64,000 nucleotides of DNA from contig JAUCBJ010007942.1 of NCBI GenBank assembly GCA_032718475.1, positions 33,021-97,020 on the forward strand, given 5' to 3'. The notes beneath the pieces were generated by a model, which saw only the letters and a program-made list of their open reading frames with translations, had not been told where the DNA came from and did not search any database. The position numbers and the translations under genes were made by a program. This document shows, piece after piece, positions 32,955 to 45,700 of this stretch (position 1 is its first letter; the number at the start of each line of letters is the position of its first letter). Origin of the DNA: Nemertoderma westbladi. Its lineage: Eukaryota > Xenacoelomorpha > Nemertodermatida > Nemertodermatidae.

Positions 32955-33842
32955 TCACCCTGTCCCCCCCCCCACCGGTATGTCTGGTACTGGGGTTGAT
33001 GTTAATATGTTGGGGCCCATACACCTATCCGCAATAATTCCCCCCTCCCCTGGGTATATGTTATGTCCCTGCATGCTGTAGTCATACTGCTGTACTGGTA
33101 CCGGTATAGGCCTATCAGCTTCTGGCCTACTCGCCGGTATGTATTCCGCGACTTCCGGGTTTAATCCCGTTGTCCGCGCTATCCTATCGCCTACATTGCC
33201 TCTCTCAGTATGGCCTACGGTATGTGCAGTAAGACCTACAGTATGCCCTACAGTCTGCATGTGTTGCTCGGGATCGAAGTTTATTCTTCTCGAATAATCC
33301 TCCCCGCGGCTACCGTATTCTCGATCGGTAGGTATATTCCGTCGGAAAGTTTCTCTTCGACCCCCCTCTCTACTGTTCTCTTCTTCGTACCGGTACATCG
33401 CGTACCCCTCTCTCGGCGTGTAATGCGCCTCACCGGATCGCATCCCTCCGGGGCGACGGCAATCTCCCGGAGTCCGACCCCATTGACTCTCCGTTCTCAT
33501 CTCGACTACCGACGGCTCGCTGTCCGTCCTCGCTCTTCTATCGTTTGCGGCGATATTTCTACTACTCTCTTCCTCTCCTCTCCTATCAGTGGAATATTCC
33601 CGCTCACGAGATCTCTCGTCGACCTCCCGGTTAAACCCCACTGTTCTTCTTTCCTCCTCTGATCGGGTTCGACGCTCCGTCTGCCCTCTCGCGACGTCAA
33701 CCTGTCTTTCTCTGCTCGATCGCACGCCGCTGGGGATACTCGCAATCCCCCTATTACTTTCCGTCGCCGGTTGTTGCGGTTTACCTTGTTCGGCCCTCGC
33801 ATTATCCGCTGACGGCTGTGGGACACTCTCTGCCCCCCCCCC
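32955..33842 (-). CDS. Middle gag segment, in a different frame from its neighbours
   Basis: A frame open from the G run at 33833-33842 to TGA at 32955, with no ATG near its beginning. It is very rich in Arg, Glu and Ser (RQVDVARGQTERRTRSEEER) with a repeat TVGHTVGLTAHTVGH. No domain was recognised. It lies between ORF1 and pol, each in another frame, and both junctions fall in runs of exactly ten G on the minus strand. At each, a run shorter by one base would put the neighbours in the same frame. So this is most likely the middle of a single gag that has gained two one-base expansions, has two sequencing errors, or uses slippage. Confidence 0.6.
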   Translation of the reverse strand, partial: GGGAESVPQPSADNARAEQGKPQQPATESNRGIASIPSGVRSSRERQVDVARGQTERRTRSEEERRTVGFNREVDERSREREYSTDRRGEEESSRNIAANDRRARTDSEPSVVEMRTESQWGRTPGDCRRPGGMRSGEAHYTPREGYAMYRYEEENSREGGRRETFRRNIPTDREYGSRGEDYSRRINFDPEQHMQTVGHTVGLTAHTVGHTERGNVGDRIARTTGLNPEVAEYIPASRPEADRPIPVPVQQYDYSMQGHNIYPGEGGIIADRCMGPNILTSTPVPDIPVGGGTG

Positions 33843-36156
33843 TCTCGCCGCTAACTCTCTGTTGTGGGGCCCTCGTAGCCCCCCCCCACTCGCTACATCT
33901 AACTTCGCTACCTCTCTCCCCGCTATTATATGTCTCTCTAGTCAACACATCAACCCTACCACAGTCGGGTCTATTCACTCCCGCCTCTCCCTCTGCTATT
34001 GCGTGGCCTTCCAGGCCCTCTACTCCCTGCCTACCAACTACGCGGCCTACCAGGCCCTCTGCTCCCTGTCTACTAACTACGTGGCCTACCAGGCCCTCTG
34101 CTCCCTGTCTACTAACTACGTGGCCTACCAGGCCCTCTGCTCCCTGTCTACTAACTACGTGGCCTACCAGGCCCTCTGCTCCCTGGTTACGTAGGCCCGA
34201 CGTGTTTACACTAATAACACCCATATTGGAAACGGAATTAATTTGCTCGCCCAAAACAAAATCGTTTGTATTACTCTGGGCGGCCACGTTATCCGAATTA
34301 TTTTGTAAATTCGGATTTAGGTCATTATTTAAATTATTCGAATTATTTTGCGTGATCGCGTTATTTAAATTATTTTGTAGGTTCGAATTTGGATTATTAT
34401 TTTGATTATTTGAATTATTTTGCGTAACTACATCAATATTAGAATTATCTCCTACATTAACACTAGGATTGTTCTGATTTAAATTTACATTACTACCACT
34501 AGGTAAAGTATTTCCTGCAATAAAGGTTTGATTAGTGTTGTCCCATACGGTATTATCAATATTAACAACGCCTACTGTACCATCATTATTATTACCCCCC
34601 CCCCCGCCCGTACGGTCACACCAGTTTTGGGTCTGTCGTGCGGTCCCTGTCAGTGGGGCATTAATAAATGTATCTACGGCCCTCGGCTCCTCAAAAATAC
34701 TCGAGCCGGCCCCGCTTTCAGACACTCCTGCCCGCGCCCGTTCCAAATCGCGCGCGTGTACAGCTGTATACTCTAGGAGTTTCTCTCGCCGTTTCTCTAA
34801 CTCTATTCGGCCACTCTCCTCTCTTGTTACTTTCTCGCTAGACTCCCGTTCTCTCTGCTCGACCAATTCCATCTCTCTCACAATCCCCTCTCTTCTTCTC
34901 GCCTTACGCTCTTTGCGTTCACTTTCCTCTCTCGCCTCACGCTCCCTGCGTTCACTTTCCTCTCTCGCCTCACGCTCCCTGCGTTCACTTTCCTTTCTCG
35001 CCTCACGCTCCCTGCGTTCCGCCTCGCGTTTCTCGCGTTCCGCCTCGCGTTCCCTCTCTTCCCTCAACTCCATCTCGTCATACTCCCTAAGGTTCCTCGC
35101 GGCCCTTTCGCCCCTTTCCCTTAACTCTTTAATCGACACCGCTTCCCTCTCTAGCATCACTCTCCCCTCCTCTAGCCGTCTACCTACTTCTCTATTAGCT
35201 TCCACCGCTAGATTGAGACGGTGTCTGGCCTCTATCTCTCTCACCCGTCTTTCTTTTACGGAGGATGTAGCAGACTTATCGGTTATAACGGATTCCCTCC
35301 GCCTTCCCGACCCACTGGCTCTCCCCCGCTTCCCGGAACTTTCTCCGACCGACGAGGCCGAATCCTCGGAGTTAACCTCGGATTCGCCCCCTTCGAGTCC
35401 CCTCCAACCCACCGGTTTTATTCCCCGGGCATCGACCGAGTATGGCCCTATGTACACTGGCCCTACACTAGGTTCCATACCCCCACGCTCCCACAGTTCC
35501 AATAGTTCCACGGCAATCTCATGTGCCCTCGTTTCGGCTAGCTCTCTCTGCTCAAAGTGTATTAGATAACTAAAGTGTTTATCCGACTCACCTAGTCGCT
35601 TCCTCAGTCTCACCTCGTCCACCTTCGCCCCTTTCTTCTTGGCATCGTTTAGTATCCTCCGGGTTGCGATGTAAGCGCGTCGGAGTCGCTCAGAAACCCC
35701 GACGTCCTCGTCGCCGACTTCTCCCCTCTCCCTCCGGGTTCGACGTCGTACCGGCGGCTCCACCGTCGCCGTTCCGGTGGGCCGTCCGTCGCCCTCGGCC
35801 TGTAGCTGGCCGGCGACATCGGTACCGATCTTTGTTCCGTCTCTTCGCGTCCGGCGTCGCACCGTCGGCCCCACCGTCACCGTTTCGGTGGGCCGCTCGT
35901 CGCCCTCGGCCGGTAGCTGGCCGGCGACATCGGCGCGCCTTTCTCCGTCCCGTGTCGACTCCGCCCTTTCTCCCTCCTTCTCGCTCTCCCTTTCTCTTGG
36001 CTCGGCTTCGAGCTCCAGGCCCCCCTCATCCTCGACTTCCGGTCTGCCCACTATCGATGGCTCCGGCGTCGTGGGCCTGTATCGTTTGGTCGCGGCCTCG
36101 CGGATCGTTAGGTCTTCGTCCGGGGTCCGCTGTGGTGTCTCGCCCGAATCGCTCAT
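33802..36156 (-). CDS. ORF1: gag N-terminal extension, charged coiled coil plus Asn-rich tail
   Basis: 784 codons from ATG 36156, 105 bp inside the 5' LTR. The first ~180 residues are acidic/basic low complexity with a 30-35 residue internal duplication around DVAGQLPAEGDERPT. Next comes a helical region (~180-260), then a long single helix or coiled coil of Glu-Arg repeats such as ERREREAREES (~330-470). Residues ~510-660 are Asn-rich (NNQNNNPNSNLQNN), prion-like in composition, and then five 13-residue repeats of RQGAEGLVGHVVS. No enzyme motif is seen. It probably forms the structural or assembly part of Gag; this rests on position and composition. It ends at a stop right after a ten-G run. 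Confidence 0.75.
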   Translation of the reverse strand: MSDSGETPQRTPDEDLTIREAATKRYRPTTPEPSIVGRPEVEDEGGLELEAEPRERESEKEGERAESTRDGERRADVAGQLPAEGDERPTETVTVGPTVRRRTRRDGTKIGTDVAGQLQAEGDGRPTGTATVEPPVRRRTRRERGEVGDEDVGVSERLRRAYIATRRILNDAKKKGAKVDEVRLRKRLGESDKHFSYLIHFEQRELAETRAHEIAVELLELWERGGMEPSVGPVYIGPYSVDARGIKPVGWRGLEGGESEVNSEDSASSVGESSGKRGRASGSGRRRESVITDKSATSSVKERRVREIEARHRLNLAVEANREVGRRLEEGRVMLEREAVSIKELRERGERAARNLREYDEMELREEREREAEREKREAERREREARKESERREREAREESERREREAREESERKERKARRREGIVREMELVEQRERESSEKVTREESGRIELEKRREKLLEYTAVHARDLERARAGVSESGAGSSIFEEPRAVDTFINAPLTGTARQTQNWCDRTGGGGGNNNDGTVGVVNIDNTVWDNTNQTFIAGNTLPSGSNVNLNQNNPSVNVGDNSNIDVVTQNNSNNQNNNPNSNLQNNLNNAITQNNSNNLNNDLNPNLQNNSDNVAAQSNTNDFVLGEQINSVSNMGVISVNTSGLRNQGAEGLVGHVVSRQGAEGLVGHVVSRQGAEGLVGHVVSRQGAEGLVGRVVGRQGVEGLEGHAIAEGEAGVNRPDCGRVDVLTRETYNSGERGSEVRCSEWGGATRAPQQRVSGERGGGRECPTAVSG
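34020..34200 (-). repeat. 39-bp in-frame tandem repeat in ORF1
   Basis: About five copies of a 39-bp unit (plus-strand phrase CTACGTGGCCTACCAGGCCC) encode 13-residue repeats of the type QGAEGLVGHVVSR. The first and last units are more diverged. Confidence 0.9.
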
Positions 36157-36261
36157 CTCTCTTCTGCAGATTTCGGTGGCTAGTGTTTATAGAGTTTGTC
36201 TAGGGCGGCAGCTGGCTTTAGTTACTGAGTTTAGCTGGGGAAGCAGCACCGATTTAGTTAC
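36157..36261 (-). other. Leader of the BEL/Pao element
   Basis: 105 bp between the 5' LTR and the ORF1 start. The bases directly after the LTR on the minus strand are GTAACTAAATCGGTGCTGC. There is no adjacent TGG, so a standard tRNA primer-binding site is not evident. Confidence 0.6.
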
Positions 36262-36799
36262 TGTGACGGGATCCAAGAGGGATCCCGATTTATCCGGTTG
36301 TGGTAATTTAGTCCACGCGTCCCCGCCGTGTATAAGGATGAAATAAAGTGACTGAGTTCTGAAGTTCGGTGTATAATAGGAAGTTATAAGATATAGATAT
36401 TGTGAATGTGTACAAGGCGGGATACGGTAACTAAAGTCCCGTGATCCCCTAACTAAACTAATTGGCTGTACCCTACGCTAGCACTGCTGCACTTGAGATA
36501 ACTGAATCACTGATTAATAGGTTATTGGTTATATTGCACGGTGGCCTTACTGCTACTCAATCGATGCCGTTCCCCCCTCTGATTGGTTAATACCCTTGTT
36601 GGCGCCCCGTGGAGTATTCCCGTTCACTCCACTGTGTTCTCCTTGGGTTAGGGGTTTGGCCCCTGACCCTCTATTGTGTGCTTCCTTCCCATTCTTATTG
36701 GGATGGCGCGAGTTGGTTAATTACCCAATCTCGCGGCTCCCAATATTGCTTATCGGCTAATAACTTTGTGGGGTGTTGGCGGGATTGAATAAGCTAACA
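36262..36799 (-). repeat. 5' LTR of the BEL/Pao element
   Basis: 538 bp paired with 22334-22874. It would carry the promoter; no TATA box was pinned down. Its outer end touches the first base of the 38-bp array with no spacer. Confidence 0.95.
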
Positions 36800-39700
36800 G
36801 CTACGCTCCTTTCCCTTAAACACAGCCACTGTAACCCGCTACGCTCCTTTCCATTAAACACAGCCACTGTAACCCGCTACGCTCCTTTCCCTTAAACACA
36901 GCCACTGTAACCCGCTACGCTCCTTTCTCTTAAACACAGCCACTGTAACCCGCTACGCTCCTTTCTCTTAAACACAGCCTCTGTAACCCGCTACGCTCCT
37001 TTCCCTTAAACACAGCCACTGTAACCCGCTACGCTCCTTTCTCTTAAACACAGCCACTGTAACCCGCTACGCTCCTTTCCCTTAAACACAGCCACTGTAA
37101 CCCGCTACGCTCCTTTCCATTAAACACAGCCACTGTAACCCGCTATGCTCCTTTCTCTTAAACACAGCCACTGTAACCCGCTATGCTCCTTTCCCTTAAA
37201 CACAGCCACTGTAACCTGCTCCTTTCCCTTAAACACAGCCACTGTAACCCGCTACGCTCCTTTCCCTTAAACACAGCCACTGTAACCCGCTACGCTCCTT
37301 TCCCTTAAACACAGCCACTGTAACCCGCTACGCTCCTTTCCCTTAAACACAGCCACTGTAACCCGCTACGCTCCTTTCCCTTAAACACAGCCACTGTAAC
37401 CCGCTACGCTCCTTTCTCTTAAACACAGCCACTGTAACCCGCTACGCTCCTTTCCCTTAAACACAGCCACTGTAACCCGCTACGCTCCTTTCCCTTAAAC
37501 ACAGCCACTGTAACCCGCTACACTCCTTTCCCTTAAACACAGCCACTGTAACCCGCTACGCTCCTTTCCCTTAAACACAGCCACTGTAACCCGCTACGCT
37601 CCTTTCCCTTAAACACAGCCACTGTAACCCGCTACGCTCCTTTCCCTTAAACACAGCCACTGTAACCCGCTACGCTCCTTTCCCTTAAACACAGCCACTG
37701 TAACCCGCTACGCTCCTTTCCCTTAAACACAGCCACTGTAACCCGCTACGCTCCTTTCCCTTAAACACAGCCACTGTAACCCGCTACGCTCCTTTCTCTT
37801 AAACACAGCCACTGTAACCCGCTACGCTCCTTTCCCTTAAACACAGCCACTGTAACCCGCTACGCTCCTTTCCCTTAAACACAGCCACTGTAACCCGCTA
37901 CGCTCCTTTCCCTTAAACACAGCCACTGTAACCCGCTACGCTCCTTTCTCTTAAACACAGCCACTGTAACCCGCTACGCTCCTTTCCCTTAAACACAGCC
38001 ACTGTAACCCGCTACGCTCCTTTCCATTAAACACAGCCTCTGTAACCTGCTACGCTCCTTTCTCTTAAACACAGCCACTGTAACCCGCTACGCTCCTTTC
38101 CCTTAAACACAGCCACTGTAACCCGCTACGCTCCTTTCCCTTAAACACAGCCACTGTAACCCGCTACGCTCCTTTCCCTTAAACACAGCCACTGTAACCC
38201 GCTACGCTCATTTCCCTTAAACACAGCCACTGTAACCCGCTACGCTCCTTTCCCTTAAACACAGCCACTGTAACCCACTACGCTCCTTTCTCTTAAACAC
38301 AGCCACTGTAACCCGCTACGCTCCTTTACCTTAAACACAGCCACTGTAACCCGCTACGCTCCTTTCCCTTAAACACAGCCACTGTAACCCGCTACGCTCC
38401 TTTCCCTTAAACACAGCCACTGTAACCTGCTACGCTCCTTTCCCTTAAACACAGCCACTGTAACCCGCTATGCTCCTTTACCTTAAACACAGCCACTGTA
38501 ACCCGCTACGCTCCTTTCCCTTAAACACAGCCACTGTAACCCGCTATGCTCCTTTCTCTTAAATACAGCCACTGTAACCCGCTACGCTCCTTTCCATTAA
38601 ACACAGCCACTGTAACCCGCTACGCTCCTTTCCCTTAAACACAGCCACTGTAACCCGCTATGCTCCTTTCTCTTAAATACAGCCACTGTAACCCGCTACG
38701 CTCCTTTCCATTAAACACAGCCACTGTAACCCGCTACGCTCCTTTCCCTTAAACACAGCCACTGTAACCTGCTACGCTCCTTTCCCTTAAACACAGCCAC
38801 TGTAACCCGCTATGCTCCTTTCCCTTAAACACAGCCACTGTAACCCGCTACGCTCCTTTCCCTTAAACACAGCCACTGTAACCCGCTATGCTCCTTTCTC
38901 TTAAATACAGCCACTGTAACCCGCTACGCTCCTTTCCATTAAACACAGCCACTGTAACCTGCTACGCTCCTTTCTCTTAAACACAGCCACTGTAACCCGC
39001 TACGCTCCTTTCCCTTAAACACAGCCACTGTAACCCGCTACGCTCCTTTCCCTTAAACACAGCCACTGTAACCTGCTACGCTCCTTTCCCTTAAACACAG
39101 CCACTGTAACCCGCTATGCTCCTTTCCCTTAAACACAGCCACTGTAACCCGCTACGCTCCTTTCCCTTAAACACAGCCACTGTAACCCGCTATGCTCCTT
39201 TCTCTTAAATACAGCCACTGTAACCCGCTACGCTCCTTTCCATTAAACACAGCCACTGTAACCCGCTACGCTCCTTTCTCTTAAACACAGCCACTGTAAC
39301 CCGCTACGCTCCTTTCCATTAAACACAGCCACTGTAACCCGCTACGCTCCTTTCTCTTAAACACAGCCACTGTAACCCGCTACGCTCCTTTCCATTAAAC
39401 ACAGCCACTGTAACCCGCTACGCTCCTTTCCCTTAAACACAGCCTCTGTAACCCGCTACGCTCCTTTCTCTTAAACACAGCCACTGTAACCCGCTACGCT
39501 CCTTTCCCTTAAACACAGCCACTGTAACCCGCTACGCTCCTTTCTCTTAAACACAGCCACTGTAACCCGCTACGCTCCTTTCCATTAAACACAGCCACTG
39601 TAACCCGCTACGCTCCTTTCCCTTAAACACAGCCACTGTAACCCGCTACGCTCCTTTCTCTTAAACACAGCCACTGTAACCCGCTACGCTCCTTTACCTT

Positions 39701-42700
39701 AAACACAGCCACTGTAACCCGCTACGCTCCTTTCCCTTAAACACAGCCACTGTAACCCGCTACGCTCCTTTCCCTTAAACACAGCCACTGTAACCCGCTA
39801 CGCTCCTTTCTCTTAAACACAGCCACTGTAACCCGCTACGCTCCTTTCCCTTAAACACAGCCACTGTAACCCGCTACGCTCCTTTCCATTAAACACAGCC
39901 ACTGTAACCTGCTACGCTCCTTTCTCTTAAACACAGCCACTGTAACCCGCTACGCTCCTTTCCCTTAAACACAGCCACTGTAACCCGCTACGCTCCTTTC
40001 CCTTAAACACAGCCACTGTAACCCGCTACGCTCCTTTCCCTTAAACACAGCCACTGTAACCCGCTACGCTCCTTTCCCTTAAACACAGCCACTGTAACCC
40101 GCTACGCTCCTTTCCCTTAAACACAGCCACTGTAACCCGCTACGCTCCTTTCTCTTAAACACAGCCACTGTAACCCGCTACGCTCCTTTACCTTAAACAC
40201 AGCCACTGTAACCCGCTACGCTCCTTTCCCTTAAACACAGCCACTGTAACCCGCTACGCTCCTTTCCCTTAAACACAGCCACTGTAACCCGCTACGCTCC
40301 TTTCCCTTAAACACAGCCACTGTAACCCGCTACGCTCCTTTCCCTTAAACACAGCCACTGTAACCCGCTACGCTCCTTTCCCTTAAACACAGCCACTGTA
40401 ACCCGCTACGCTCCTTTCCCTTAAACACAGCCACTGTAACCCGCTACGCTCCTTTCCATTAAACACAGCCACTGTAACCCGCTACGCTCCTTTCCCTTAA
40501 ACACAGCCACTGTAACCCGCTACGCTCCTTTCTCTTAAACACAGCCACTGTAACCCGCTACGCTCCTTTCCATTAAACACAGCCACTGTAACCCGCTACG
40601 CTCCTTTCCCTTAAACACAGCCACTGTAACCCGCTACGCTCCTTTCCCTTAAACACAGCCACTGTAACCCGCTACGCTCCTTTCCCTTAAACACAGCCAC
40701 TGTAACCCGCTACGCTCCTTTCCCTTAAACACAGCCACTGTAACCCGCTACGCTCCTTTCCCTTAAACACAGCCACTGTAACCCGCTATGCTCCTTTCTC
40801 TTAAATACAGCCACTGTAACCCGCTACGCTCGTTTTCCATTAAACACAGCCACTGTAACCTGCTACGCTCCTTTCCCTTAAACACAGCCACTGTAACCCG
40901 CTACGCTCCTTTCCCTTAAACACAGCCACTGTAACCCGCTACGCTCCTTTCCCTTAAACACAGCCACTGTAACCTGCTACGCTCCTTTCCCTTAAACACA
41001 GCCACTGTAACCCGCTACGCTCCTTTCCCTTAAACACAGCCACTGTAACCCGCTACGCTCCTTTCCCTTAAACACAGCCACTGTAACCCGCTACGCTCCT
41101 TTCTCTTAAACACAGCCACTGTAACCCGCTACGCTCCTTTCCATTAAACACAGCCACTGTAACCCGCTACGCTCCTTTCTCTTAAACACAGCCACTGTAA
41201 CCCGCTACGCTCCTTTCCATTAAACACAGCCACTGTAACCCGCTACGCTCCTTTCTCTTAAACACAGCCACTGTAACCCGCTACGCTCCTTTCCCTTAAA
41301 CACAGCCACTGTAACCCGCTACGCTCCTTTCCCTTAAACACAGCCTCTGTAACCCGCTACGCTCCTTTCTCTTAAACACAGCCACTGTAACCCGCTACGC
41401 TCCTTTCCCTTAAACACAGCCACTGTAACCCGCTACGCTCCTTTCTCTTAAACACAGCCACTGTAACCCGCTACGCTCCTTTCCCTTAAACACAGCCACT
41501 GTAACCCGCTACGCTCCTTTCCCTTAAACACAGCCACTGTAACCCGCTACGCTCCTTTCCCTTAAACACAGCCACTGTAACCCGCTACGCTCCTTTCCAT
41601 TAAACACAGCCACTGTAACCCGCTACGCTCCTTTCCCTTAAACACAGCCACTGTAACCCGCTACGCTCCTTTCTCTTAAACACAGCCACTGTAACCCGCT
41701 ACGCTCTTTCCCTTAAACACAGCCACTGTAACCCGCTACGCTCCTTTCCCTTAAACACAGCCACTGTAACCCGCTACGCTCCTTTCCATTAAACACAGCC
41801 ACTGTAACCCGCTACGCTCCTTTCCCTTAAACACAGCCACTGTAACCCGCTACGCTCCTTTCCCTTAAACACAGCCACTGTAACCCGCTACGCTCCTTTC
41901 CCTTAAACACAGCCACTGTAACCCGCTACGCTCCTTTCCCTTAAACACAGCCACTGTAACCCGCTACGCTCCTTTCTCTTAAACACAGCCACTGTAACCC
42001 GCTACGCTCCTTTCCCTTAAACACAGCCACTGTAACCCGCTACGCTCCTTTCCCTTAAACACAGCCACTGTAACCCGCTACGCTCCTTTCCCTTAAACAC
42101 AGCCACTGTAACCCGCTACGCTCCTTTCCATTAAACACAGCCACTGTAACCCGCTACGCTCCTTTCCCTTAAACACAGCCACTGTAACCCGCTACGCTCC
42201 TTTCCCTTAAACACAGCCACTGTAACCCGCTACGCTCCTTTCCCTTAAACACAGCCACTGTAACCCGCTACGCTCATTTCCCTTAAACACAGCCACTGTA
42301 ACCCGCTACGCTCCTTTCCCTTAAACACAGCCACTGTAACCCGCTACGCTCCTTTCCATTAAACACAGCCTCTGTAACCCGCTACGCTCCTTTCCATTAA
42401 ACACAGCCACTGTAACCCGCTACGCTCCTTTCCCTTAAACACAGCCACTGTAACCCGCTACGCTCCTTTCCCTTAAACACAGCCACTGTAACCCGCTACG
42501 CTCCTTTCCCTTAAACACAGCCACTGTAACCCGCTACGCTCCTTTCCCTTAAACACAGCCACTGTAACCCGCTACGCTCCTTTCCATTAAACACAGCCTC
42601 TGTAACCCGCTACGCTCCTTTCCCTTAAACACAGCCTCTGTAACCCGCTACGCTCCTTTCCATTAAACACAGCCACTGTAACCCGCTACGCTCCTTTCTC

Positions 42701-45700
42701 TTAAACACAGCCACTGTAACCCGCTATGCTCCTTTCCATTAAACACAGCCACTGTAACCTGCTACGCTCCTTTCCCTTAAACACAGCCACTGTAACCCGC
42801 TACGCTCCTTTCCCTTAAACACAGCCACTGTAACCCGCTACGCTCCTTTCCATTAAACACAGCCACTGTAACCCGCTACGCTCCTTTCCCTTAAACACAG
42901 CCACTGTAACCCGCTACGCTCCTTTCCCTTAAACACAGCCACTGTAACCCGCTACGCTCCTTTCCCTTAAACACAGCCACTGTAACCCGCTACGCTCCTT
43001 TCCATTAAACACAGCCACTGTAACCCGCTACGCTCCTTTCCATTAAACACAGCCACTGTAACCCGCTACGCTCCTTTCCATTAAACACAGCCTCTGTAAC
43101 CCGCTACGCTCCTTTCTCTTAAACACAGCCACTGTAACCTGCTCATTTCCCTTAAACACAGCCACTGTAACCCGCTACGCTCCTTTCCATTAAACACAGC
43201 CTCTGTAACCCGCTACGCTCATTTCCCTTAAACACAGCCACTGTAACCCGCTACGCTCCTTTCCATTAAACACAGCCTCTGTAACCCGCTACGCTCCTTT
43301 CCATTAAACACAGCCACTGTAACCCGCTACGCTCATTTCCCTTAAACACAGCCACTGTAACCCGCTACGCTCCTTTCCCTTAAACACAGCCTCTGTAACC
43401 CGCTACGCTCCTTTCCATTAAACACAGCCACTGTAACCCGCTACGCTCCTTTCCCTTAAACACAGCCTCTGTAACCCGCTACGCTCCTTTCCATTAAACA
43501 CAGCCACTGTAACCCGCTACGCTCCTTTCCCTTAAACACAGCCTCTGTAACCCGCTACGCTCCTTTCCATTAAACACAGCCACTGTAACCCGCTACGCTC
43601 CTTTCTCTTAAACACAGCCACTGTAACCCGCTACGCTCCTTTCCCTTAAACACAGCCACTGTAACCCGCTACGCTCCTTTACATTAAACACAGCCACTGT
43701 AACCCGCTACGCTCCTTTCCATTAAACACAGCCTCTGTAACCCGCTACGCTCCTTTCCATTAAACACAGCCACTGTAACCCGCTACGCTCATTTCCCTTA
43801 AACACAGCCACTGTAACCCGCTACGCTCCTTTCCCTTAAACACAGCCTCTGTAACCCGCTACGCTCCTTTCCATTAAACACAGCCACTGTAACCTGCTAC
43901 GCTCCTTTCCATTAAACACAGCCTCTGTAACCCGCTACGCTCCTTTCTCTTAAACACAGCCACTGTAACCTGCTCATTTCCCTTAAACACAGCCACTGTA
44001 ACCCGCTACGCTCCTTTCCATTAAACACAGCCTCTGTAACCCGCTACGCTCATTTCCCTTAAACACAGCCACTGTAACCCGCTACGCTCCTTTCCATTAA
44101 ACACAGCCTCTGTAACCCGCTACGCTCCTTTCCCTTAAACACAGCCTCTGTAACCCGCTACGCTCCTTTCCATTAAACACAGCCACTGTAACCCGCTACG
44201 CTCCTTTCCCTTAAACACAGCCACTGTAACCCGCTACGCTCCTTTCCCTTAAACACAGCCACTGTAACCCGCTACGCTCCTTTCCCTTAAACACAGCCAC
44301 TGTAACCCGCTACGCTCCTTTCCCTTAAACACAGCCACTGTAACCCGCTACGCTCCTTTCCATTAAACACAGCCACTGTAACCCGCTACGCTCCTTTCCC
44401 TTAAACACAGCCTCTGTAACCCGCTACGCTCCTTTCCATTAAACACAGCCACTGTAACCCGCTACGCTCCTTTCTCTTAAACACAGCCACTGTAACCCGC
44501 TATGCTCCTTTCCATTAAACACAGCCACTGTAACCTGCTACGCTCCTTTCCCTTAAACACAGCCACTGTAACCCGCTACGCTCCTTTCCCTTAAACACAG
44601 CCACTGTAACCCGCTACGCTCCTTTCCATTAAACACAGCCACTGTAACCCGCTACGCTCCTTTCCCTTAAACACAGCCACTGTAACCCGCTACGCTCCTT
44701 TCCCTTAAACACAGCCACTGTAACCCGCTACGCTCCTTTCCCTTAAACACAGCCACTGTAACCCGCTACGCTCCTTTCCATTAAACACAGCCACTGTAAC
44801 CCGCTACGCTCCTTTCCATTAAACACAGCCACTGTAACCCGCTACGCTCCTTTCCATTAAACACAGCCTCTGTAACCCGCTACGCTCCTTTCTCTTAAAC
44901 ACAGCCACTGTAACCTGCTCATTTCCCTTAAACACAGCCACTGTAACCCGCTACGCTCCTTTCCATTAAACACAGCCTCTGTAACCCGCTACGCTCATTT
45001 CCCTTAAACACAGCCACTGTAACCCGCTACGCTCCTTTCCATTAAACACAGCCTCTGTAACCCGCTACGCTCCTTTCCATTAAACACAGCCACTGTAACC
45101 CGCTACGCTCCTTTCCCTTAAACACAGCCACTGTAACCCGCTACGCTCCTTTCCCTTAAACACAGCCACTGTAACCCGCTACGCTCCTTTCCCTTAAACA
45201 CAGCCACTGTAACCCGCTACGCTCCTTTCCCTTAAACACAGCCACTGTAACCCGCTACGCTCCTTTCCATTAAACACAGCCACTGTAACCCGCTACGCTC
45301 CTTTCCCTTAAACACAGCCTCTGTAACCCGCTACGCTCCTTTCCATTAAACACAGCCACTGTAACCTGCTACGCTCCTTTCTCTTAAACACAGCCACTGT
45401 AACCCGCTACGCTCCTTTCCCTTAAACACAGCCACTGTAACCCGCTACGCTCCTTTCCATTAAACACAGCCACTGTAACCCGCTACGCTCCTTTCCATTA
45501 AACACAGCCTCTGTAACCCGCTACGCTCCTTTCCATTAAACACAGCCACTGTAACCCGCTACGCTCCTTTCCCTTAAACACAGCCACTGTAACCCGCTAC
45601 GCTCCTTTCCCTTAAACACAGCCTCTGTAACCCGCTACGCTCCTTTCCATTAAACACAGCCACTGTAACCTGCTACGCTCCTTTCCATTAAACACAGCCT

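Larger units (their letters stand above)
22334..36799 (-). mobile_element. Very large BEL/Pao-type LTR retrotransposon
   Basis: Two LTRs (22334-22874 and 36262-36799) flank 13.4 kb of minus-strand coding DNA: ORF1, a frame-shifted gag segment, pol and ORF3. The gag-protease-RT-RNase H-integrase order and the DUF1759/DUF1758-like regions place it in BEL/Pao. At 14.5 kb it is about twice the usual length, because of a long N-terminal gag extension, a 0.9-kb tandem repeat and an extra 3' ORF. The LTRs differ by roughly 5% by eye. No matching 5-bp target duplication is seen (CCAAT before, GCTAC after), so one end may have been rearranged. Confidence 0.92.

Noticed and set aside
34535-35569. 344-codon plus-strand frame
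   Set aside because: It is the complement of the Glu/Arg coiled coil of ORF1 (Ser/Leu/Arg repeats) and has no recognisable domain.
36240-36261. Primer-binding site next to the 5' LTR
   Set aside because: The sequence right after the LTR has no TGG-started tRNA complement that could be identified without a tRNA set.
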